Positions 1-8,192 are shown, numbered from the stretch's first letter. The stretch is 18,733 nt of DNA from Roseomonas xinghualingensis (GCF_025791835.1 NZ_JAOXLP010000050.1:1-18733); one strand, 5' to 3'. Made by a program: numbers and translations. Notes: a model not told the origin generated them from the sequence alone.

Positions 1-842
1 TCAGCGCGGTCGAAGTCGAAGAACACCAGGTAGGTGCGGGCCGGAGCCGGGGCAGCGGCCGGAGCCGGAGCCACGACAGGGGCCGGAGCCGGACGCGGCT
101 GGTTGAAGGCGTAACGCAGGCCGAGCATGGCGCTGTGGTTGAAGTTCCGCATGCCCGAATTGGAGTTGTTCACGGCGCCCGTCAGCGTCTGGGTCTGGCG
201 CACGCGGAAGCTCGGCTCGGTCGTACCGAAGAAGCGGTACTCAGCCGTCAGGCTCAGGCCAGGAACGCCGAGCGGGAAGGCCAGGCCGGCAATACCCTGG
301 AAGGCGAAGACATTGTCGTCATCATCGGTGACCAGAACCTGCGAACGGGTCGGGCGGAAGTCCGCGCGGACATTATCCTGCGTGATGAAGGACCAGCCGA
401 TACCGCCACCGATATAAGGCGTGAAGATCGGCTGAGCCCAACCCAGCTGACGCAGGTCGATGTCGTACAGGACATTCACCATGGCGCCGGCCTGCCAGAG
501 GCTGCCGCCATTGCTGCGGCTGCTCAGGCCGGCAACGGTACCGCCGTCGAAATCGTTGCGGCGGTAGAAGCCCTCGATTTCGGTGCGCAGGCCGTTGCCG
601 AAGCCCCAGCCGATGGAGACGACGCCGGCGAAGCCATTCTCCCAGTCCACCGTGGCATTGGTGGGGATACCCGCGGCCCGCGCGTCGGCGAGGGCATTGC
701 CGCTCAGAGACTCGTCGCTCTGCTGCAGATAGTTAAGGCCGGCGCCACCCCCGATATAGAGGCCAGTGATCGGCTGCGCCTGGGCGGCGAGGGGAAGCGC
801 CATGACCGTGGTCGTCAGCAGCGCAGCGCGGAGGCGGGACAT
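1..842 (-). CDS. OmpA-family outer-membrane beta-barrel protein (3' end cut by window)
   Basis: The visible 280 residues begin with a signal peptide (MSRLRAALL..., cleavage probably after AQA at residue 22). Next comes a barrel-like region of alternating aromatic/glycine strands (GLYIGGGAGLNY, FTPYIGGGIGWSF, LTAEYRFFG, SAMLGLRYAF), typical of the OmpA/opacity-type porin superfamily. A Pro/Ala linker covers about residues 249-268, and the start of an OmpA C-terminal peptidoglycan-binding domain (YLVFFDFDRA, about 271-280) is visible before the sequence runs out. The expected role is a structural outer-membrane protein tethering the membrane to peptidoglycan. The ATG at 842 is preceded by AAGGATC about 12 bases upstream. 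The family call is firm; a specific gene name is not possible. Confidence 0.88.
   Translation of the reverse strand, partial: MSRLRAALLTTTVMALPLAAQAQPITGLYIGGGAGLNYLQQSDESLSGNALADARAAGIPTNATVDWENGFAGVVSIGWGFGNGLRTEIEGFYRRNDFDGGTVAGLSSRSNGGSLWQAGAMVNVLYDIDLRQLGWAQPIFTPYIGGGIGWSFITQDNVRADFRPTRSQVLVTDDDDNVFAFQGIAGLAFPLGVPGLSLTAEYRFFGTTEPSFRVRQTQTLTGAVNNSNSGMRNFNHSAMLGLRYAFNQPRPAPAPVVAPAPAAAPAPARTYLVFFDFDRA
40..92. repeat. Low-complexity GGAGCCGG repeats encoding the Pro/Ala linker
   Basis: Imperfect repeats of GGAGCCGG lie inside the OmpA-family gene. On the coding strand they encode the alternating Pro-Ala linker between barrel and periplasmic domain. Linkers of this kind are usual in the family, and repeat-number variation between strains would be expected. 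Confidence 0.6.
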
Positions 843-994
843 CGCGGGTGTGATCCTTATCATTGGTCTGATGCCCCGCAGTGGGGCCGCCTTTGATGAC
901 CACATAACGCAGCGCACAAAACCCCACCCCACCCGCGCCACGATAACTGTGGAGGGTTGTTGCAACGTTAACACACTTTGGGGTTGTGAACGTC

Positions 995-1561
995 TTAGAA
1001 ACCACCAACTTTAACGAGAAAGTCTTGCTCTGCCTCGCTGTTCACGCGGCCGAGAGCGACATTCCTATGCGGGAAGCGCCCGAATCGGGCGATCACACGG
1101 CGGTGCCGCCACGCATAATCGATCACCCCGCCAGGTGCGGCGGCGCGCGGGTCATCGCGCAGCCCCTCGAACAGCGTCACCGAAAGATCCTGGTCGGCCA
1201 TTGCCTCGGAATGCTCGAAGGGCAGGTACAGAAAGATGCGCTGCATGGGCGCGAGGCGTAGGTCATGCCGCCGGACGAGCACCGCGTCCCTCGCCACGGT
1301 GCGGGCGAGCGGGTCGGCTTCGAAGGCACGGGCGGAGCCCCGATGGATGTTGCGTGGTACCTGATCCAGCAGCAGGCACAGGGCGAGCGCCCCCTCCGGC
1401 TCCGCCAGCCAGTCGGCGAACCCACCCTGGGCCGCCCTCTCCGCTACCCCGCCGAAGCTGTTCCGAAGCGTGGCGTCGAAGGCTGCATCGGGACGGAACC
1501 AGACCTCGCGGTAGCGATCAGGCTCGTCGCCGAACCACAGATCGAGAAGTGCCTTCCTCAT
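995..1561 (-). CDS. DUF924 family protein
   Basis: This 188-residue protein carries the hallmarks of the DUF924 family (alpha-helical, TPR-like). They are LDLWFG near residues 6-11, the LLLDQVPRN motif at 63-71 followed by RGSARAF, and YLPFEHSE at 112-119. The biochemical function of the family is not established to my knowledge. No signal peptide or membrane segment is seen, so it is probably cytoplasmic. Its ATG overlaps the TGA of the upstream FAD/Fe-S oxidase (ATGA, 1558-1561), so translation is probably coupled and the two are co-transcribed. Whether this reflects function or just compact packing is unknown. Confidence 0.88.
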   Translation of the reverse strand: MRKALLDLWFGDEPDRYREVWFRPDAAFDATLRNSFGGVAERAAQGGFADWLAEPEGALALCLLLDQVPRNIHRGSARAFEADPLARTVARDAVLVRRHDLRLAPMQRIFLYLPFEHSEAMADQDLSVTLFEGLRDDPRAAAPGGVIDYAWRHRRVIARFGRFPHRNVALGRVNSEAEQDFLVKVGGF

Positions 1562-4479
1562 GGTTTCCTATCCAGCGCCATGTCGAGCACGCGCACGCTG
1601 TGCAGCGCCGTGCGGCCGGTGAGATCCGAGATCTGGTGCCTGCAGGAGGTGCCATCCGCCACGATCACGTCCTCGGCCGGGGCGGCGCGGACCGCCGGAG
1701 CCAGCGACAGCTCGCCCATGGCCTTCGAGACCTCCACGCGGCGCGCGTCATAGCCGAAAGCGCCGGCCATCCCGCAGCAGGAGGAAGTGATCGGCTTCAC
1801 CTCAAGCCCTGGCACGGCCCGCAGGGTCTTCACGGCATCGGGGAAGGCGCCGAAGGATTTCTGGTGGCAATGGCCGTGGATATGCGCGGCATTGGCAACC
1901 GGCTTCAGCGGTAGTTCCGCCTTCTCCCGCATCAGGAATTCGGAGAGCAGCATCGCACGGCCTGCCAGCCGATCCGCCTCATCGCCCGGCAGCAGGCTGC
2001 GGAACTCGTCCCGGAGCGTCAGCAGGCAGGAGGGCTCCAGCCCCAGCACGGGCAAGTCCGAGCCAGAGAGCGCGTCCATCGTCCGGCGCGCCTCGGCCCG
2101 CGCCTCATCCACCATGCCCGCTGCCAGATAGGTCCGCCCACAACAGAGCGGACGCTTGCCGTCGGCCGCCTTCACCGAAACCGCGCGATAGCCGGCGGCG
2201 CGCAGCACGCGCACTGCGGCATGCAGGTTCTCCGGCTCGAAATAACGATTGAAGGTGTCGGCCAGAAGGATGACATCACCGCGCGGGGCAGGGGCTTCCT
2301 CGCCCAGGTCCCGGAAAGGCTTCGGCGCGAATTTGGGCAGGGCCCGCTCCTGGGTAAACCCCAGGGCACGCTGGCCAAGGGCCCGCGCGCCGGGCACCCA
2401 TTCCCGCGCATTGGCCAGTGCCGGCATGCGCGACGCCAGCGGCGCCCATCGCGGCATGGTGGCGATGATCCGGTCCTTCAGCGCCACGCCGTTCTTCTTC
2501 GCGCGGGCGTACTGGGCCTCGATCTTCATCTTGGCCATGTCCACGCCCGTCGGGCATTCGCGGCGGCAGCCTTTGCAGGAGACGCAAAGGGAGAGAGCCT
2601 CCGCGACCTCGTCCGAGGCCAGCGCATCGGGCCCCAGCTGCCCCGTCAGGGCAAGGCGCAGCGTATTCGCGCGGCCTCGTGTCAGGTCACGCTCGTTCCG
2701 CGTCACCCGGAAGCTCGGGCACATGACATTGGCGTCGAACTTCCGGCAGGTGCCGTTGTTGTTGCACATCTCGACCGCGCCGAGAAAACCGCGCTGCGGC
2801 CCCGGCCAATCGGACCAGTCCAGCACCGGTTCCACCTTGGGATCTGCCGCATAATCAGGGGGATAGCGGAAGAGGCTGCGATCATCCATGCGCGGCGGAC
2901 GCACGACGCGCCCGGGGTTCATCAGCCCGGCGGGGTCGAATGCGTCCTTCACCGTCTCGAAGGCCCGCACAATGCGTGGCCCGAACATGCTCTCGTGGAA
3001 TTCGGAGCGCACGATCCCGTCGCCATGCTCGCCGGAATGGCTGCCCTTGTACTCGCGCACCAGGGCGAAGCATTCCTCGGCAATCTCGCGCATCCGGCGC
3101 ACCTCCTCGCCATCCTTCATGTTCAGCACGGGGCGGACATGCAGGCAGCCGACGCTGGCATGGGCATACCAGGTGCCCTTGGTCCCGTGGCGCTCGAAGA
3201 CGTCGTTCAGGCGCTCAGTATAGTCGGCCAGATCATCCAGCGGCACGGCCGTGTCCTCAATGAAGGAGACGGGTTTCCCGTCGCCCTTCATGGACATCAT
3301 GATGTTCAGCCCGGCCTCGCGCACCTCCGCGATCGCGGCCTGGAAGCCGGCTTCAGTGGCGCGCACGACCTGCCCGGGCAGGCCGAGATCGCCCATCATC
3401 TCCTCCAGCCGCGCGAGGTCGCGCAGCAGGGCGGCATCGTCATCGCCGTGGAACTCGACAATGAGCAGGGAGTCAGGCTCGCCGATCACCATGCGGTCGA
3501 TGGTGGGGCGGTAGATGGCGATGGAGCGGCCCAGGTCGATCATGGTGCGGTCGACCAACTCCACCGCCTCAGGATCGAGGGTGACGAGGTGCTTCGATGC
3601 CTCCATGGCGCGGCGAAAGCTAGGGAACTGGCAGATGCCCAGCACCTTGCGCGGCTTGATCGGCCAGAGCTTCAGGTCGAGCCCGGCAGAGAAGGCGAGG
3701 GTTCCTTCGCTGCCCACCAGGATCCGGGCGAGGTTGCCGCGGCCATTCGCGCGCGCCTCCGGCGTCAGGGCCTCCAGGTCGTAGCCGCCGACACGGCGCA
3801 GCACCTTGGGGAAGCGCGCGGCGATTTCGGCCGCCTCCGCAGCCCCCAGGGTACGCAGCCGGTTCACCAGTTCCGCCACCGTTGCCGGCACGCCTTCGCC
3901 CAGATTGTCGGGCAGGTCGCCGAAGGTGAAGCGTTCGCCGCCGGGCAGTAGGGCATCAATGGCAAGCACATTGTCGGCCATCAGCCCGTAGCGGATGGAT
4001 TTGGAGCCGCAGGAATTGTTGGCGGCCATGCCGCCGATGGTGCAGCGCGCCCAGGTGGAGGGATCGACGGGAAAGAACAGCCCGTCTTTCTTCAGCGCAT
4101 CGTTCAGCGCGCCGAGGGCGATGCCCGGCTGCACCGTGGCCCGCATCGCCGCCTTGTCCACCGAAAGCACGTTCCGCAGATGCCTGGTGCAATCCAGCAC
4201 CAGCGCGCGGTTCACCGTCTGGCCGCATTGGCTGGTGCCGCCGCCGCGTGGCAGCACCGGCACGCCCTCTTCCCGGCAGATGGCCATGGCGGCGGCCACG
4301 TCCTCCACCGTGCGGGGGATCAGCACGCCGATGGGCTCTACCTGGTATATGCTGGCATCGGTGGCATAGCGGCCCCGGTCACCGGCGCCGAACAGTACCT
4401 CGCCCTGGACCTCCCGCTTCAGGCGGGCGGCAAGGCGGCTGTCTCCGGGCATGATGCGAGACCGGGTGATGGCATTCAT
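1558..4479 (-). CDS. FAD-linked oxidase fused to Fe-S (CCG-domain) protein, 2-hydroxyacid dehydrogenase type
   Basis: The 973-residue protein joins a GlcD-like FAD half to a GlcF-like iron-sulfur half, as in E. coli YdiJ-type D-2-hydroxyacid dehydrogenases. The FAD-binding domain includes PRGGGTSQCGQ (77-87) and GGMAANNSCGSKSIRYG (149-165). The FAD-oxidase C-terminal domain contains HSGEHGDG (481-488). The Fe-S part has Cys572, Cys578 and Cys587, then a CxxCxxCxxxC cluster motif at Cys632/635/638/642. CCG-type motifs follow: CC at 779-780, Cys818, HGHCH at 868-872 and SCCG at 900-903. Such enzymes oxidise D-lactate, D-2-hydroxyglutarate or glycolate and pass electrons through Fe-S centres, probably to quinone. 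The substrate here is not fixed by sequence. The ATG at 4479 has an AGGAGA ribosome site at a good distance. The gene is divergent from an aminotransferase that uses glyoxylate, which makes glycolate or a related 2-hydroxyacid a reasonable guess. Confidence 0.9.
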   Translation of the reverse strand: MNAITRSRIMPGDSRLAARLKREVQGEVLFGAGDRGRYATDASIYQVEPIGVLIPRTVEDVAAAMAICREEGVPVLPRGGGTSQCGQTVNRALVLDCTRHLRNVLSVDKAAMRATVQPGIALGALNDALKKDGLFFPVDPSTWARCTIGGMAANNSCGSKSIRYGLMADNVLAIDALLPGGERFTFGDLPDNLGEGVPATVAELVNRLRTLGAAEAAEIAARFPKVLRRVGGYDLEALTPEARANGRGNLARILVGSEGTLAFSAGLDLKLWPIKPRKVLGICQFPSFRRAMEASKHLVTLDPEAVELVDRTMIDLGRSIAIYRPTIDRMVIGEPDSLLIVEFHGDDDAALLRDLARLEEMMGDLGLPGQVVRATEAGFQAAIAEVREAGLNIMMSMKGDGKPVSFIEDTAVPLDDLADYTERLNDVFERHGTKGTWYAHASVGCLHVRPVLNMKDGEEVRRMREIAEECFALVREYKGSHSGEHGDGIVRSEFHESMFGPRIVRAFETVKDAFDPAGLMNPGRVVRPPRMDDRSLFRYPPDYAADPKVEPVLDWSDWPGPQRGFLGAVEMCNNNGTCRKFDANVMCPSFRVTRNERDLTRGRANTLRLALTGQLGPDALASDEVAEALSLCVSCKGCRRECPTGVDMAKMKIEAQYARAKKNGVALKDRIIATMPRWAPLASRMPALANAREWVPGARALGQRALGFTQERALPKFAPKPFRDLGEEAPAPRGDVILLADTFNRYFEPENLHAAVRVLRAAGYRAVSVKAADGKRPLCCGRTYLAAGMVDEARAEARRTMDALSGSDLPVLGLEPSCLLTLRDEFRSLLPGDEADRLAGRAMLLSEFLMREKAELPLKPVANAAHIHGHCHQKSFGAFPDAVKTLRAVPGLEVKPITSSCCGMAGAFGYDARRVEVSKAMGELSLAPAVRAAPAEDVIVADGTSCRHQISDLTGRTALHSVRVLDMALDRKP

Positions 4480-4533
4480 TGAGCGTCTCCTGCGGCCCGT
4501 AGGCTAGCCGAGCAGGGTTCGCCCGTCGCATCC

Positions 4534-4561
4534 ATAATACTCATCAATCGAACGCACCGAA
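4534..4561 (-). promoter_or_regulatory. Possible sigma70-like promoter for the FAD/Fe-S oxidase
   Basis: In the 141-base divergent gap, the minus strand carries TATTAT (plus 4534-4539) as a possible -10 box. TTCGGT (plus 4556-4561) lies 16 bases upstream of it as a weak -35. The A/T-rich patch stands out against the GC-rich surroundings, but both boxes are inexact and this is only a candidate. Confidence 0.3.
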
Positions 4562-4596
4562 CTCATTGGCGCCGCATGGGGCAGGGCGGCTAGACC

Positions 4597-4608
4597 CTCT
4601 GGCCAGAG
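4597..4608. promoter_or_regulatory. 12-base palindrome CTCTGGCCAGAG just upstream of the aminotransferase
   Basis: A perfect palindrome sits directly before the GGAGG ribosome site (4610-4614) of the aminotransferase gene, inside the divergent promoter region. It could be an operator half-site or an mRNA structure near the start codon. It could also be chance in GC-rich DNA. No regulator gene is adjacent. Confidence 0.25.
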
Positions 4609-4620
4609 CGGAGGACGCCC

Positions 4621-5805
4621 ATGGCCTATTTCACTTCCCGGCCCGAGAACGGCCGGCATTTCCTGCAGATCCCTGGCCCGACCAATGTGCCGGACCGCGT
4701 GCTGCGCGCCCTGGACAACCCCACCATGGACCATCGCGGCCCGGATTTCGGGGTGCTGGGCAAGCGCGTGCTGGAGAAGCTGAAGCCGGTCTTCGGGGCC
4801 AAGGGCCCGGTCATCATCTTTCCGGCCTCCGGTACGGGCGCATGGGAAGCCGCGTTGGTGAACACCCTTTCCCCCGGCGACACGGTGCTGATGTGTGAAA
4901 CCGGCTGGTTTGCCCATCTCTGGCGCGAGATGGCCGAGCGCCTAGGCCTGAAGCCCCGGCTGCTGGAGACGGACTGGCGTCAGGCTGCCGACGTTCCCGC
5001 CATCGAGGCTGCGCTGCGCGCCGACAAGGGCCATGAGATCAAGGCCGTCTGCGTCGTCCACAACGAGACCAGCACGGGCTGCACCTCCCGGATCGACGAG
5101 GTGCGCAAGGCGCTGGATGCAACCGGGCACCCAGCCCTGCTGCTGGTGGACACCATCTCCTCGCTCGGCTCGATCGAGTACAAGCACGATGAATGGGGCG
5201 TGGATGTCACCGTCGCGGGCAGCCAGAAGGGGCTGATGCTTCCGCCCGGCCTGTCCTTCAACGCGGTGTCGGAAAAGGCCCTCAAGGCCAGCGAGACGGC
5301 GAAGCTGCCGCGCAGCTTCTGGGACTGGAAGCCGATGCTGGCGTCCAATGCCACCGGCTACTTCCCCTACACCCCCGCCACCAACATGCTCTACGCCTTG
5401 GACACGGCGATGGACATGCTGATGGAAGAGGGGCTCTCGAACGTCTTCGCGCGCCATGATCGTCATGCGGAGGCCACCCGCCGTGCTGTCCGTGCCTGGG
5501 GGCTGGAGGTGCAATGCGCCGAGCCGAGGCATTATTCCTCCGCGCTCACGGCGGTCCGGCTGCCGGAGGGTCACTCCGCCAATGCTCTGCGCGCCACCAT
5601 CCTGGAGCGGTTCGACATGTCGCTCGGCAACGGGCTGGGGCGGCTGAACGACAAGGTCTTCCGCATCGGCCATCTCGGCGCCTTCAACGACCTGTCGCTG
5701 CTCGGCACGCTGGGCGGGGTTGAGATGGGGCTGCGCCTGGCCGGGGTGCCGCATGAGGCAGGCGGGGTGAAGGCCGCCATGGACTATCTCTCCGGCAACG
5801 CCTGA
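4621..5805 (+). CDS. Serine-glyoxylate aminotransferase-type class V aminotransferase
   Basis: This 394-residue fold-type I PLP enzyme matches the SgaA/AGXT family in length and motifs. The N-terminal IPGPTNVPDRVLRA segment (17-30) and DHRGPDF (37-43) are family signatures. PASGTGAWEAA (68-78) is the PLP phosphate-binding loop region, VDTISSLGS (176-184) supplies the PLP-contacting Asp177, and AGSQKGLMLPPG (199-210) holds the Schiff-base Lys203. The expected reaction is transfer of the amino group from serine (or alanine) to glyoxylate, giving glycine plus hydroxypyruvate (or pyruvate), in the cytoplasm. The start is fixed by GGAGG six bases upstream of the ATG. It is divergent from the 2-hydroxyacid oxidase, a plausible glyoxylate source. 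The exact amino donor cannot be read from sequence. Confidence 0.9.
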   Translation: MAYFTSRPENGRHFLQIPGPTNVPDRVLRALDNPTMDHRGPDFGVLGKRVLEKLKPVFGAKGPVIIFPASGTGAWEAALVNTLSPGDTVLMCETGWFAHLWREMAERLGLKPRLLETDWRQAADVPAIEAALRADKGHEIKAVCVVHNETSTGCTSRIDEVRKALDATGHPALLLVDTISSLGSIEYKHDEWGVDVTVAGSQKGLMLPPGLSFNAVSEKALKASETAKLPRSFWDWKPMLASNATGYFPYTPATNMLYALDTAMDMLMEEGLSNVFARHDRHAEATRRAVRAWGLEVQCAEPRHYSSALTAVRLPEGHSANALRATILERFDMSLGNGLGRLNDKVFRIGHLGAFNDLSLLGTLGGVEMGLRLAGVPHEAGGVKAAMDYLSGNA

Positions 5806-5820
5806 GCCGCACCCGTGATC

Positions 5821-5858
5821 GTGACGCCGGGGTGGGCTTGCCGCCGCCCCGGCGTCAC
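5821..5858 (+). terminator. 12-bp perfect hairpin after the aminotransferase gene
   Basis: GTGACGCCGGGG (5821-5832) pairs perfectly with CCCCGGCGTCAC (5847-5858) around a 14-base loop, 15 bases after the aminotransferase stop. There is no downstream T tract, so it may be a weak or Rho-assisted terminator or an mRNA-stabilising structure. It also argues against extending the following gene upstream, because the longer reading frame would start inside the stem. Confidence 0.6.
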
Positions 5859-5894
5859 CGAAGATTCTGGCCGGAACGACCGGAGACACGACGC

Positions 5895-6593
5895 ATGACC
5901 ATCGAGGTCTGGAGCTGGCCTACCCCCAATGGCCACAAGGTCCATATCGCGCTGGAGGAGCTGGAGCTCCCCTATAAGGTCGTGCCTGTCGATATCGGTG
6001 CGGGGGAGCAGTTCCGGCCCGAATTCCTGGCCATCACACCGAACCACCGTATCCCGGCCATCATTGATCCGGACGGCCCGAGCGGGCGGGCGCTGAAGCT
6101 CTTCGAATCCGGCGCCATCCTCATCTACCTGGCCGAGAAGACCGGGCGGCTCATCCCCGAGGACCCGGCGGAACGCCTCGTCTGCCTGCAATGGCTGATG
6201 TTCCAGATGGGCGGTATTGGCCCCATGTTTGGGCAGTGGAACCACTTCGCGAATTATGCGCCCGAGAAGATCCCCTATGCGATCGAGCGCTATTCAAAGG
6301 AGGTGCGGCGCCTCTACGGGGTGCTCGAAAAGCGGCTTTCGGGTAGCCCCTTCCTGGCGGGCGATGCCTATTCCATCGCCGACATTGCCAGCTTTCCCTG
6401 GGTACGGAACGCCGAGCGCCGCGGCATTGACCTGGTTGAGTTCCCTGGCGTGAAACGCTGGCTTGAAGAAATCGAGGCGCGCCCGGCGGTACAACGAGGT
6501 TTGGCTGTGCTTTCAGAACGACAGCGGCAGGGCGCGATGTCCGACAAAGAGCGGGAAATTCTCTTCGGGGCCACCCAGTTCGCGAAGCGCTGA
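5895..6593 (+). CDS. Glutathione S-transferase, YfcG/YghU-like (nu class)
   Basis: The 232-residue protein has an N-terminal thioredoxin-fold domain with TPNGHK (10-15), the signature of YfcG-like disulfide-bond oxidoreductases. In that group Asn and Thr of the motif replace the usual catalytic Tyr/Ser/Cys. GEQFRPEFLAITPN (38-51), the cis-Pro in RIPAI (Pro54) and the glutathione-binding Glu71-Ser72 followed by GAILIYLAEK (73-82) support this. A helical GST C-terminal domain follows, with DAYSIADIASFPWV. It probably catalyses glutathione-dependent disulfide reduction or conjugation in the cytoplasm. The frame opens at 5832, but the ATG at 5895 is chosen because the family begins there and a CGGAGA ribosome site lies just upstream. 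The link to the aminotransferase is unclear. Confidence 0.9.
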   Translation: MTIEVWSWPTPNGHKVHIALEELELPYKVVPVDIGAGEQFRPEFLAITPNHRIPAIIDPDGPSGRALKLFESGAILIYLAEKTGRLIPEDPAERLVCLQWLMFQMGGIGPMFGQWNHFANYAPEKIPYAIERYSKEVRRLYGVLEKRLSGSPFLAGDAYSIADIASFPWVRNAERRGIDLVEFPGVKRWLEEIEARPAVQRGLAVLSERQRQGAMSDKEREILFGATQFAKR

Positions 6594-6594
6594 G

Positions 6595-6622
6595 CTGCAT
6601 TTCCTTGCGATCCCGAATGCAG
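6595..6622 (+). terminator. Weak hairpin after the glutathione transferase
   Basis: CTGCATT (6595-6601) and AATGCAG (6616-6622) form a 7-bp stem right after the GST stop, followed by an A/T-richer stretch (ATATCTTGTGT). It may end the GST transcript. The rest of the gap to 6806 shows no gene; it presumably holds the promoter of the next gene, but no convincing boxes are seen. Confidence 0.35.
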
Positions 6623-6806
6623 ATATCTTGTGTATCTCTGCCCTTGGGAACAGTTTATGGAGCGCAGCCATTTGGAAGGCAGGATTCGTCGAGCTTTGGA
6701 TACAGCCGATCCCGCCGATGCATGATGCCTCAAGGAGTTACCAGGCAATCTTCCGGCAGGACGCAAAGGCTTCGGTGGCCATTTCGGGGCGAGGCCTTGT
6801 TCCGCC

Positions 6807-8192
6807 ATGACCGCGCGTGTCCTGGTGGTGGACGATATCGCCGCCAATCTGAAGCTTCTGGAAGCTCGTCTTAACGCCGAGTACTATGAGGTCGCCCTCG
6901 CCAGCTCAGGCGCCGAGGCGTTGCGCCTCGCGCAGTCCTGGGCCCCGGACGTCATCCTGCTCGATGTCATGATGCCCGGCATGGACGGCTACGAGGTGTG
7001 CCGCCTGCTGAAGGCCACGCCGCAGACCGCCTATGTCCCGGTGGTGATGATCACGGCCCTGGTGGACCAGGCGGAGCGGGTGCGCGGGCTTGAGGCCGGG
7101 GCGGACGACTTCCTCTCCAAGCCGGTTGACCATACCACCCTCTTTGCCCGGCTGCGGGCCCTGCTGCGCACCAAACAGGTACTCGACGCCTTCCGCTTGC
7201 GCGCCGAGACCGCGAAGGACCTCGGTTTCGAGCCGCTGCCAGATCCCTCCAAAAGCGTTGCGGGTGCCCATGCCCTGCTCGCGACCGAGGATGAGGCCGA
7301 GGCGCAGGCCCTTTCCGCCATACTCGCCCAAGACGGAATCATGGTGACCCAGGCCTCGGATGCGAGCATCGCCTGGGACCGCCTTCTGCACGACAATTTC
7401 GACCTCGCTGTGCTCAGCCTCTGGCTGGATGACGGGGAGGGGCTGCGGCTGGCCTCCCGCATGCGTGCGCAATCCTCCATGCGGGAGGTGCCCGTGCTGC
7501 TCGTGGCCGATTCTGACCAGCGTAGCCAGGTGCTGCGCGGCTTCGATCTCGGCGCCAACGACCATGTACTGCGTCCGGTGGATGCGAATGAGCTGCGCGC
7601 GCGTGCGCGCAATCAGATCCGCCGCAAGCGCTACCAGGAACGGCTTCGGGCGGATCTCCAGCGCAGCCTGGAGATGGCGGTTACGGACAGCCTCACCGGA
7701 CTGCGGAACCGCCGCTATGTCATGCGCCACCTGGAGGGGTTGCTGCGCTCTGGCGGCGCGACGGTGCTGCTCATTGATGTGGATCGCTTCAAATCGGTCA
7801 ACGACACCTATGGCCACGCCTTCGGCGATGCCGTGCTGCGGGAGGTGGCTGAGCGGCTGCGCCTGCATCTGCGGGCGGTGGATGTCGTGGCTCGCTTCGG
7901 CGGCGAGGAGTTCATCGTCGCCATGGCTCCGCAACCACCCGATGACGCAGGCATGGTGGCTGAGCGGCTGCGCCTTTCGGTATGCGAACAGCCGGTGCGG
8001 GTGGGCAACAGGGCACTCGCGGTCAGCATCAGCATCGGCGCGGCGGCCGCGGTTCCGGATTGCACCGTGGAGCAGCTCGTCGCGACGGCGGATGTCGCCC
8101 TTTACCGTGCCAAGGCAAAGGGACGAAACCGTGTGGAGATCGCGGAACCTTCCGACTGGGTCAGGGGCCACGCGCAGGGCGGGGCGCTGTAG
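6807..8192 (+). CDS. pleD: PleD-like response regulator with REC-REC-GGDEF domains (diguanylate cyclase)
   Basis: The 461-residue protein has the Caulobacter PleD layout. REC1 has the acidic pair in VVDD (7-10), phospho-acceptor Asp53 (LLDVMMPGMDG), a Thr at 83 and Lys105 (SKP). REC2 (about 155-270) has Ser204 where an acceptor Asp would be expected (FDLAVLSLWLDDG), so it is probably a dimerisation adaptor. The GGDEF domain begins at DSLTGLRNRR (294-303) and carries the active-site GGEEF at 365-369. An RxxD inhibitory site (Arg356-Ala-Val-Asp359) lies five residues before it. It should make cyclic di-GMP on phosphorylation-driven dimerisation and be product-inhibited. In many alphaproteobacteria pleD follows divK; no divK is present here. 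The ribosome site is weak. The match in length and domain order makes the symbol reasonable. Confidence 0.92.
   Translation: MTARVLVVDDIAANLKLLEARLNAEYYEVALASSGAEALRLAQSWAPDVILLDVMMPGMDGYEVCRLLKATPQTAYVPVVMITALVDQAERVRGLEAGADDFLSKPVDHTTLFARLRALLRTKQVLDAFRLRAETAKDLGFEPLPDPSKSVAGAHALLATEDEAEAQALSAILAQDGIMVTQASDASIAWDRLLHDNFDLAVLSLWLDDGEGLRLASRMRAQSSMREVPVLLVADSDQRSQVLRGFDLGANDHVLRPVDANELRARARNQIRRKRYQERLRADLQRSLEMAVTDSLTGLRNRRYVMRHLEGLLRSGGATVLLIDVDRFKSVNDTYGHAFGDAVLREVAERLRLHLRAVDVVARFGGEEFIVAMAPQPPDDAGMVAERLRLSVCEQPVRVGNRALAVSISIGAAAAVPDCTVEQLVATADVALYRAKAKGRNRVEIAEPSDWVRGHAQGGAL

Noticed and set aside
2221..3951. Long plus-strand open frame (576 codons)
   Set aside because: It lies wholly opposite the FAD/Fe-S oxidase, whose motifs are unmistakable; the antisense product is His/Ala/Gly-rich with no family pattern. 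Such frames are common in GC-rich DNA.
5832..5894. 21-residue N-terminal extension of the glutathione transferase
   Set aside because: The extension begins inside a hairpin stem, is Arg/Pro-rich, and the family starts at MTIEVWSWPTPNGHK.
6906..8171. Minus-strand open frame (421 codons) opposite the PleD gene
   Set aside because: Antisense shadow; the plus strand encodes a complete REC-REC-GGDEF protein.
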